Below, piece after piece: positions 24,493 to 31,558 of a stretch of 64,000 nt of DNA. A program made the position numbers and the translations under genes. The stretch lies in contig NZ_JAPDFT010000004.1 of NCBI RefSeq assembly GCF_025949665.1, positions 1-64,000 of the forward strand, in the 5' to 3' direction. Numbering within the stretch: position 1 is the stretch's first letter; each line of letters begins with the position of its first letter. The notes beneath the pieces were generated by a model. It searched no databases. It worked only from the letters and a program-made list of their open reading frames with translations, and had not been told where the DNA came from. Source of the stretch: Chryseobacterium viscerum (GTDB taxonomy: Bacteria; Bacteroidota; Bacteroidia; Flavobacteriales; Weeksellaceae).

Positions 24493-27400
24493 ATGCATCG
24501 TTTTTTTATATTTTTATATTATCTGATTTCCAGAAATAAAATCCTATCTGTACTTACAGCCTTAGGAATTGCTGTTTTATGCCTGTTTTTTGCATCAAAG
24601 ATCAATTTTGAGGAAGACATCAATCAGATCATTCCTAAAAATGAAAAATCTGATCTTACGGCAAAGGTTCTTAAGCAGCTTAATTTTTCGGATAAGATCA
24701 TCGTTATTATTGAGAATAAATCCGGTGAAGACAGTTTTCAGCTTTCTGAAACGGCAGACACTTTTTTGCAGAAAATAGAGCCTCTACAAAAGTATATAGG
24801 TTCCGTTCAGGGTAAAGTGAATGATAATGAGATTTCGGAAACATTTGATTTCGTCAGCCAAAACTTACCTTTATTCCTTAATGAAAATGATTATAAGGAA
24901 ATTGACCGCAAACTTCAGAAAGACAGTATTGCCAAACAGGTAGAGAATAATTATATTTCACTGGTTTCTCCAACTAGTCTTGTTACCAAGGAGTTTATCA
25001 AAAAAGATCCTCTGGGGCTTACTTTTTTGGGAATTAAAAAACTGAATGCATTAAACATCAGCAAAGATTTCAAGCTTGAAGACAGCTATATTGTAACCAA
25101 AGACGGAAAGAACCTGTTACTTTTTATTGATCCAAAGAATAAAAGTAATGACACGAAAGCCAATGAGGTTTTTGTAGATCAGCTCAACTTAATAAAAGAC
25201 GGCATTAATAAACAGTTTAAGGGAAAAACAGAGATCAGCTATTTCGGTTCTCCGGTGATTGCTGTAGCCAATGCCAAACAGATCAAAAAAGATATTCAGA
25301 ATACGGTAGTGATTTCTATGACAGTTCTTCTGATTCTTCTGATCTATTATTTCAGGAATTTCTTTACACCCATCATCGTCTTTTTACCAACAGTATTTTC
25401 TGTACTGCTTGCTCTACTCGTCCTTTATTTTATTAAAGATAAAATTTCAGCAATTTCATTAAGTGTAGGAGCCATTCTGATTGGAATTACAATAGATTAC
25501 GCCCTGCATATTCTTACCCATTATAAGCATAACAATAATATTGAAGAGCTTTATAAAGAAATCACCCAGCCTATTATACTGAGCAGCGCAACAACAGCTG
25601 TTTCCTTCCTGTGTCTGGTTTTTGTACGTTCTGAAGCGTTGAAAGATCTGGGACTTTTTGCTGCTATCACCGTTATTCTTTCTTCAATTTCAGCATTGAT
25701 TATTGTTCCTCAGCTCTATAAGCCTAAAGAAAAAGGAGAACACCTCAATACGAATTTCATCGACAGAATAGGGTCTTATCCTTACGAGAAAAACAAGCCT
25801 CTGATTATAGGATGTTCTATTATCATTCTTGCCTGTCTGTTCGGATTCAGGCATGTAGGTTTTAATGAGGACATTGGTGATCTTAATTATATTCCAAAAG
25901 ACTTGAAAATCAGTGAAGCCAAACTGCAGAAGCTTTCTGATATAACTTCAAAATCTATTTACACCATCTCTTATGGAAATTCCGAAGAGCAGGCATTAAC
26001 CAGAAATTCTGAACTGAGCAGCTTCCTTGAAAAAGAGAAAAAAGAAGGTAAAATATTAAGCTACAATTCTATTGGAAGCGTCGTCCTTTCAGAAAAGGAT
26101 CAGCAAAAAAAGATTGAACAATGGAACAGCTTCTGGAATGATTCTAAGAAGAACCAGACTATTTCCGAGCTGATCAGTAATGGAAACAAATTTGGATTCA
26201 ATGGTTCAGCTTTTGACAACTTCAATGAAGTTTTGCATAAAAATTACACTGCATTAAACCTGAAAGATTACGAAAAGATAAAGGCTCTACAGATCTCAGA
26301 ATTCATGAGTAGCGAAAATGGTTTTTATACGGTTTCCAATGTGGTAAAAGTAGATGAAAATAAAAGAGATGCTTTCATCAAAGATATTGAGAAGAAGCAT
26401 GATGCCATTGCTATTGACCGCCAGCAGATGAACGAAAATTTCCTCGGCTTGCTGAAGAGGGACTTCAATACGCTGATCAATTATTCTCTTTTAGCAATTG
26501 TCCTGACAATTATTGTGTTTTTCAGAAATCTTGAACTCACAATTCTTACCATGTTCCCGATTGTTTTAACGGGAATTGTAACAGCGGGGATACTTTATTT
26601 CTTAGGATTAGAGTTAAATATTTTCAGTACTGTAGTATGTACATTGGTATTTGGAGTGGGAGATGATTTCAGTATCTTTCTCACACAGGCTATGCAAAAA
26701 GAACACACAACAGGCAAAAATGAACTACCCACCTATAGAACATCCATTATTCTTGCGGTTTTCACTACTATTCTTTCCATTGGGTCTCTGATTTTCGCCA
26801 AGCATCCGGCCCTGCATTCTTTAGCATTAGTGGCCCTTATCGGAATGTTTTCTGTTATTATTATTACTTCTACCTTATATCCCTTTTGGTTCAGATTATT
26901 CATTACCAATCGTGCAAAAAAAGGTCTTTCTCCCATTACTTTCAGGCTGTTTTTACGGGCTGTATTTTCGTTTTTATATTACGGCTTGGGAGGATTGGTG
27001 TTCTCAGCTTTCGGAAGTTTGTTTATTAAAAATGCCAAAGGAAAAACCTTGGACATCATCAAACTGATTCTGGCTAAGTTCTTAACATCGGTACTTTATT
27101 TAACACCTTTTGTAAAGAAAAGGGTTATCAGAAATACCGCTGAAGATTTCAGCAAACCGGCTGTTATTATTGCCAATCACACTTCTTTCTTAGATACCCT
27201 GGCCATTGCCATGGCTACCCACAAAATCATCTATCTGGTGAATGACTGGGTATATGAATCTCCTGTTTTCGGAAAACTGGTAAAAGCACTGGGTTTCTAT
27301 CCGGTTTCACAGGGAATTGAGAATGGAATGGATAAGCTGAAAGAAAAAATTGCACAGGGATATTCCCTAGTTGTTTTCCCTGAAGCAGAACGCTCGTATA

Positions 27401-28146
27401 CCAATGATGTGAAAAGATTCCATAAAGGAGCGTTTTATCTTGCAGAGCAATTTGGGCTGGACGTCCTTCCGCTTTACATTCATGGCAATTCTGAGGTATT
27501 ACCAAAGGGAGACTTTATTATTTATGATGGAAGCATTACTGTAAAAGTAGGCAGCAGGATCAGCAAAGACGATATGAGTTTTGGCAAGAACTATTCTGAA
27601 AGAACAAAGAAGATCAATGCGTATTTCAGAGAAGAGTTTGCTAAACTGAGAGAAGAGATCGAGGATGAAAATTATTTCAAAAAGAAACTGTTCCTGAGCT
27701 ATCTTTATAAAGACAGCGAAGTGGTAAAAGAAGTAAAAGAAGACTTCAACACCAAAAAATCAGTATATTTCGAACTGAATAAGCATATTTCCAATGAAGC
27801 CAACATCCTTCATATGGCCGATGATTTCGGACAGAAAGATGCTTTATTGACTTTATATCAGGCTAGCCGAAGAATTTTTTCTCTGATAAAAGATGATGAA
27901 AAAAGAGCAATAGCAGCACATGGCTATCTGGTAAAAAGAAGAAAGATACAGTATATAAAAGACCTTTCAGAAGTGACTAAAAAGATTGATGTTCTTTTGA
28001 TCTCACATGATCATTTTAGCTTCAAGGATATTCAGGTTCTTCCTGAGACCATCATTTTTGTCAATACAAAGAATGCTTCGTTTGAAAATGAGAATTATAC
28101 GCTGAAATTTAGTTCTGAATCATTAAAAGTATTTAAAACTAAATAA
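24493..28146 (+). CDS. MMPL/RND exporter fused to PlsC-like acyltransferase (flexirubin cluster)
   Basis: A 1217-residue inner-membrane fusion, first gene of the flexirubin cluster. Residues 1-810 form an RND/MMPL transporter: an N-terminal helix (about 10-32), membrane bundle one (about 270-410, VGAILIGITIDYALHI) and membrane bundle two (about 655-805, VFGVGDDFSIFL), each with an acidic residue typical of proton-driven transport. Residues about 870-1060 form a PlsC-type acyltransferase with the HX4D motif NHTSFLD (about 895) and FPEAERS (about 961). The last 130 residues look like a worn Rossmann or methyltransferase domain. The likely task is to move the pigment or its precursor through the membrane and possibly acylate it. 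Confidence 0.9.
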   Translation: MHRFFIFLYYLISRNKILSVLTALGIAVLCLFFASKINFEEDINQIIPKNEKSDLTAKVLKQLNFSDKIIVIIENKSGEDSFQLSETADTFLQKIEPLQKYIGSVQGKVNDNEISETFDFVSQNLPLFLNENDYKEIDRKLQKDSIAKQVENNYISLVSPTSLVTKEFIKKDPLGLTFLGIKKLNALNISKDFKLEDSYIVTKDGKNLLLFIDPKNKSNDTKANEVFVDQLNLIKDGINKQFKGKTEISYFGSPVIAVANAKQIKKDIQNTVVISMTVLLILLIYYFRNFFTPIIVFLPTVFSVLLALLVLYFIKDKISAISLSVGAILIGITIDYALHILTHYKHNNNIEELYKEITQPIILSSATTAVSFLCLVFVRSEALKDLGLFAAITVILSSISALIIVPQLYKPKEKGEHLNTNFIDRIGSYPYEKNKPLIIGCSIIILACLFGFRHVGFNEDIGDLNYIPKDLKISEAKLQKLSDITSKSIYTISYGNSEEQALTRNSELSSFLEKEKKEGKILSYNSIGSVVLSEKDQQKKIEQWNSFWNDSKKNQTISELISNGNKFGFNGSAFDNFNEVLHKNYTALNLKDYEKIKALQISEFMSSENGFYTVSNVVKVDENKRDAFIKDIEKKHDAIAIDRQQMNENFLGLLKRDFNTLINYSLLAIVLTIIVFFRNLELTILTMFPIVLTGIVTAGILYFLGLELNIFSTVVCTLVFGVGDDFSIFLTQAMQKEHTTGKNELPTYRTSIILAVFTTILSIGSLIFAKHPALHSLALVALIGMFSVIIITSTLYPFWFRLFITNRAKKGLSPITFRLFLRAVFSFLYYGLGGLVFSAFGSLFIKNAKGKTLDIIKLILAKFLTSVLYLTPFVKKRVIRNTAEDFSKPAVIIANHTSFLDTLAIAMATHKIIYLVNDWVYESPVFGKLVKALGFYPVSQGIENGMDKLKEKIAQGYSLVVFPEAERSYTNDVKRFHKGAFYLAEQFGLDVLPLYIHGNSEVLPKGDFIIYDGSITVKVGSRISKDDMSFGKNYSERTKKINAYFREEFAKLREEIEDENYFKKKLFLSYLYKDSEVVKEVKEDFNTKKSVYFELNKHISNEANILHMADDFGQKDALLTLYQASRRIFSLIKDDEKRAIAAHGYLVKRRKIQYIKDLSEVTKKIDVLLISHDHFSFKDIQVLPETIIFVNTKNASFENENYTLKFSSESLKVFKTK

Positions 28147-28188
28147 TAAATATGAAAAACATATTTTTGTAAACGCTAAAGAAAACTA

Positions 28189-29103
28189 ATGAAGAAAAAT
28201 ATACTTGTCATATATTATTCACAAACCGGACAACTCGAAGATATCGTGAGAAATATAGCCCAACCTTTTGAAGCTAAAAAGGAGGCTTACGATATTACGT
28301 ATTACAACATTCAGCTAAAGGAAGATTTTCCTTTTCCCTGGCCAGGTGATGTTTTTTTCAACACCTTTCCAGAGTCTTATTTACAGATTCCAAAAGAAAT
28401 TCTGCCTCCTTCGGAAGAAATTCTGAGCAAAAAGTATGACCTTATCCTTTTCGGGTATCAGGTATGGTATCTCACACCATCCATTCCTATCATTTCATTT
28501 TTAAAGAGTGGTTACGCAGAACGCATCCTTAAAGATACACCTGTAGTCACCATCTCCGGAACCAGAAATATGTGGATGCTCTCCCAGGAAAAATTAAAGG
28601 TATACTTAAGAGATTTACATGCAAAACTTGTGGGGAATATTGCATTGGTAGACAGACACGACAATTATACCAGTGTATTAACCATTCTTCGATGGCTTAC
28701 AACAGGCCAGAAAGAAAAATCAGGAATGCTTCCCGCTGCAGGGGTTTCCAATGAAGAAATCACAGGCTCAGTAAAGTATGGCGAGATTATTGAAAGACAT
28801 TTTAATAATAACGACCTTAATAATTTGCAGCCGGAGCTTGTGAAAAACGGAGCCATTGAAATCCGCCCGTTTTTAGTACGGGTAGAAAAGGTAGGTAATA
28901 AAATTTTCACAGTATGGTCTAATCTGATTATAAAGAAAAAAGAGAAACGTCCATTGCTGATAAAATTCTTTAAGGTATATTTGATGGCAGCGATATGGAT
29001 TATCTCACCTGTCGTTTTGGTTTTACACCTGCTTACAACCCCTATATTTTGGTTTAAAAGACAAAAACAAAAAAGATATTTACAAGGAATTAATTTAAAA
29101 TAG
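28189..29103 (+). CDS. darA: DarA-like flavodoxin-fold dialkylresorcinol enzyme
   Basis: DarA works with DarB in dialkylresorcinol formation, and in the studied pathway acts as the aromatase that oxidises the cyclohexanedione intermediate. The 304-residue protein opens with the flavodoxin FMN phosphate loop, YYSQTGQ (residues 9-15), and the GYQVWY stretch near 88-93 is the second flavin loop. A C-terminal pair of hydrophobic segments (about 265-292) suggests membrane attachment, an addition to plain flavodoxins. It lies 42 bases after the transporter fusion. The gap contains TATTTTTG (28162-28169), a possible internal promoter. darB starts 1 base after its stop codon. Confidence 0.85.
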   Translation: MKKNILVIYYSQTGQLEDIVRNIAQPFEAKKEAYDITYYNIQLKEDFPFPWPGDVFFNTFPESYLQIPKEILPPSEEILSKKYDLILFGYQVWYLTPSIPIISFLKSGYAERILKDTPVVTISGTRNMWMLSQEKLKVYLRDLHAKLVGNIALVDRHDNYTSVLTILRWLTTGQKEKSGMLPAAGVSNEEITGSVKYGEIIERHFNNNDLNNLQPELVKNGAIEIRPFLVRVEKVGNKIFTVWSNLIIKKKEKRPLLIKFFKVYLMAAIWIISPVVLVLHLLTTPIFWFKRQKQKRYLQGINLK

Positions 29104-29104
29104 A

Positions 29105-30244
29105 ATGTACGACGTATTTATAACAAAAGCATCAAAATACTTACCCAATGAGCCGGTAGCGAATGATGAAATGGAGACTTATCTTGGGCTTATCAATGAT
29201 GCGCCATCCAAAGCAAAATCACTTATCCTAAGAAATAATAAAATCACGACAAGATACTACGCTTTAGACAAAGAAGGAAACCCCACACACTCTAATGCGC
29301 AGCTTACAGCCAAAGCAATTGAAGGACTTTTTGACGAAAATTTCAAAAAGGAAGACATGAAATTATTATCTGTAGGAACTACTTCACCAGACCAGATACA
29401 GCCTTCTCACGCTTCTATGGTACATGGTGAGCTGAACATCGGAAAATCTATTGAAATTAATACTTCAACCGGTCTTTGCAACTCAGGAATGAATGCTCTT
29501 AATTACGGATTCCTTTCTGTAAAAGCCGGGGTACAGGAAAGTGCAGTATGTGCTGGTTCCGAAAGAATGTCTGCATGGATGACTGCTGATAAATTCAACC
29601 ATGAAGCTGAAAATTTAAAATTACTGGAAGAAAGACCTATTATTGCTTTCAAAAGAGAATTCCTGAGATGGATGCTTTCTGACGGTGCAGGAGCTTTCCT
29701 TTTGCAAAACAAACCGAGAGAAACCGGTATTTCTTTAAAAGTAGAATTCATTGATTTCTATTCTTACGCACACGAAATCGAAGCTTGTATGTATGCCGGA
29801 TGTGATAAGCTGGAAGACGGAAGCCTAAAATCATGGGCAGATTACCCATCTGATGACTGGTTGAAGCAATCTATTTTTGCCATCAAACAGGATACTAAAA
29901 TCCTTGATAAATATATCCTTGTAAAAGGAGCAGAAAGTTTAAGATCTTCTTTTGATAAACATAATTTAGATCCGGAAAAAATTGATCACGTATTAGCTCA
30001 CATTTCTTCAGGATACTTTAAAGACGGACTGAAGGAAGAGTTTGCAAAAAAAGGAATGGATTTCCCTGCAGAAAAATGGTTCTATAACCTTTCTGAGGTT
30101 GGAAACATCGGAGCAGGATCTATATTTATTGCCCTGGAAGAACTTATGAATTCCGGGACCTTAAAAAAAGGAGAAAAAGTACTTCTTTGTGTTCCTGAAA
30201 GTGGAAGATTCGCTTACTCTTGTGCTTTATTAACCGTTTGCTAA
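29105..30244 (+). CDS. darB: DarB-like ketosynthase (KAS III fold)
   Basis: DarB joins two beta-keto acyl chains and closes the ring to the cyclohexanedione precursor of dialkylresorcinol. The 379-residue protein is a complete KAS III-type enzyme. The catalytic residues are visible as Cys125 (STGLCNSG), His299 (VLAHISS) and Asn334 (VGNIGAGS). The dialkylresorcinol moiety is the alcohol half of flexirubin. It overlaps the next gene by one base (TAATG), so translation of the two is coupled. The N-terminus MYDVFITKASKYLPNEPV matches the family start. Confidence 0.9.
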   Translation: MYDVFITKASKYLPNEPVANDEMETYLGLINDAPSKAKSLILRNNKITTRYYALDKEGNPTHSNAQLTAKAIEGLFDENFKKEDMKLLSVGTTSPDQIQPSHASMVHGELNIGKSIEINTSTGLCNSGMNALNYGFLSVKAGVQESAVCAGSERMSAWMTADKFNHEAENLKLLEERPIIAFKREFLRWMLSDGAGAFLLQNKPRETGISLKVEFIDFYSYAHEIEACMYAGCDKLEDGSLKSWADYPSDDWLKQSIFAIKQDTKILDKYILVKGAESLRSSFDKHNLDPEKIDHVLAHISSGYFKDGLKEEFAKKGMDFPAEKWFYNLSEVGNIGAGSIFIALEELMNSGTLKKGEKVLLCVPESGRFAYSCALLTVC

Positions 30245-30675
30245 TGGAAAACAAACTGCCTACATCCGATAAAGATTTTGTAGAAAGTCTTATTCCACAA
30301 CGGTTTCCTTTTGTGATGGTACATGAGTTGTCAGAATATTCTGAAAGCCATCTTTTATCCGGTTTTGAGATCAAAGAAGATAATCTTTTCATCCAGGACG
30401 GATTATTTCAGGCTTCAGGGCTTATTGAGCACCAGGCACAGAGCGTTGCCCTGCATACAGGATATAAATACTATCTGCTGGGAAAAGATGCGCCTACCGG
30501 ATATATCGGAGCCATCAAATCTTTTGAAGCTGAAATTCTGCCTAAAGTAGGAGATCATCTGAAATCTGAAGTAACAATCCTCAATGAAGTAATGGGAGTA
30601 ACCCTTGTGGATATTGTTACAAAACTGAACGGTGAGGTGATTGCAAAATCTCAAATGAAAACCGCTGTAAAATAA
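30244..30675 (+). CDS. FabZ-like hotdog protein lacking the catalytic His
   Basis: I start at the ATG at 30244, which overlaps the darB stop; an upstream start at 30220 would run into darB and adds no homology. The 143-residue protein has the hotdog pattern, with LIPQRFPFVMVHEL (about 17-30) in place of the FabZ LPHRYPFLLVD. The FabZ motif GHFPGxPxxPG is reduced to QDGLFQASGLIEHQAQ, which keeps the Glu but not the His. It may form a complex with the hotdog protein that follows or act as a non-catalytic acyl-ACP binding protein. The context is resorcinol or polyene chain building. Confidence 0.85.
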   Translation: MENKLPTSDKDFVESLIPQRFPFVMVHELSEYSESHLLSGFEIKEDNLFIQDGLFQASGLIEHQAQSVALHTGYKYYLLGKDAPTGYIGAIKSFEAEILPKVGDHLKSEVTILNEVMGVTLVDIVTKLNGEVIAKSQMKTAVK

Positions 30676-30682
30676 ACTGGAA

Positions 30683-31126
30683 ATGGAAATAAAGGAAGAG
30701 AATATCATCAATATACACAACTTTTTACCGCATCGTGAACCGATGCTTATGGCAGACTACATTCTTGAGCTGACCAAAGAAAAAGTAGTGACTTCCTTTG
30801 AAATAAAAGAAGATAACATATTTGTTCACAACAATGAGTTTGCTGAAGCCGGATTAATTGAAAATCTGGCACAAACCTGCTCTTCTATCCTTGGACAAAG
30901 CTTCTTTGAAAATCCTGAAGCAGATACAAAAGTAATCGGGTTTATTACCAATATCAAGAAAATTGAAATTTTTGCCCTTCCAAAAGTAAATGACAAAATC
31001 ATTTCTAAAGCATCACTTATTTCACAATTTGAGAACATCTGCCACATCTTCTGTGAAACATTTAATAATGATGAATTATTGATCAGAGCGGAAATCAACC
31101 TGTTTATTCAGGAAATAAAGTCGTAA
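30683..31126 (+). CDS. ApeP-like hotdog dehydratase
   Basis: A 147-residue hotdog protein. The N-terminal HNFLPHREPMLMADYILEL (about 12-30) resembles the ApeP dehydratases of aryl polyene clusters, in which the His of LPHxxPM is the likely active-site residue. The second FabZ His is absent, but Glu is kept in AGLIENLAQ. It would remove water from 3-hydroxyacyl-ACP to make the conjugated double bonds. The gene begins 7 bases after its partner and is the last gene of the block; a strong terminator follows. A heterodimer with the preceding protein is plausible by analogy. Confidence 0.8.
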   Translation: MEIKEENIINIHNFLPHREPMLMADYILELTKEKVVTSFEIKEDNIFVHNNEFAEAGLIENLAQTCSSILGQSFFENPEADTKVIGFITNIKKIEIFALPKVNDKIISKASLISQFENICHIFCETFNNDELLIRAEINLFIQEIKS

Positions 31127-31146
31127 AGATCAATTCAACATAAAAT

Positions 31147-31177
31147 AGAAAAGCTGTACGTTTTGTACAGCTTTTCT
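31147..31177 (+). terminator. Terminator of flexirubin block one
   Basis: A perfect 13-base stem (AGAAAAGCTGTAC / GTACAGCTTTTCT) with a 5-base loop and a downstream ATTTT tract. It lies 20 bases past the last stop codon. Confidence 0.92.
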
Positions 31178-31204
31178 ATTTTAAATTACCTAATCCTTAT
31201 TGTT

Positions 31205-31316
31205 TGTGAACATTTGTGCAATCCATTTGTGCTATTTGTGTTTAAAAAACAGGTTTTGACTAAAGCCATTTGATTTTTTGTTTTTGCAAGTAGGCTAAAG
31301 CCCACTCCTATTGAAT
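31205..31316. repeat. Dispersed intergenic repeat with GGCTAAAGCC core (copy 1)
   Basis: The segment AGGTTTTGACTAAAGCCATTTGAT, a spacer, then TAGGCTAAAGCCCACTCCTATTGAATTGAT (written in pieces) closely resembles 63085-63175. The GGCTAAAGCC core is a short hairpin (GGC/GCC). No coding potential or transposase is present. Confidence 0.65.
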
Positions 31317-31437
31317 TGATTACAATACTTTTACGGAAAAACGTTCATTTTTTGTTTATTCCCACATTTATCACACCCTCATAAAACAACTGATAAACAA
31401 CATATTACAGACTCCAAAACATCATCATTAAATGAAT

Positions 31438-31453
31438 TATTTCACGTGAAACA
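31438..31453. other. Candidate parS (ParB-binding) site
   Basis: TATTTCACGTGAAACA matches the classical bacterial parS consensus TGTTTCACGTGAAACA at 15 of 16 bases and contains the perfect 12-base palindrome TTTCACGTGAAA (31440-31451). A second half-site CGTGAAAC (31465-31472) follows exactly 20 bases after the first (31445-31452). It lies in a gene-free gap between two converging terminators, a location that would not disturb transcription. Confidence 0.65.
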
Positions 31454-31508
31454 TTTTATAAATCCGTGAAACTCTGATGATCAGGGAGAAACAGTTTTCA
31501 GCATCAAA

Positions 31509-31536
31509 AAAAGCGGAACATTTCTGTCCCGCTTTT
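31509..31536 (-). terminator. Terminator of the M16 peptidase gene
   Basis: A 12-base stem AAAAGCGGAACA / TGTCCCGCTTTT (one mismatch) with a 4-base loop is followed on the minus strand by TTTTTTTGATG. It faces the plus-strand terminator at 31147. Confidence 0.88.
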
Positions 31537-31558
31537 ATCATTATTTTTAACAAAAGGA

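Noticed and set aside
31147..31536. Small gene between the two terminators
   Set aside because: No open frame with a plausible start, length or composition exists; only the repeat and the parS-like site are supported.
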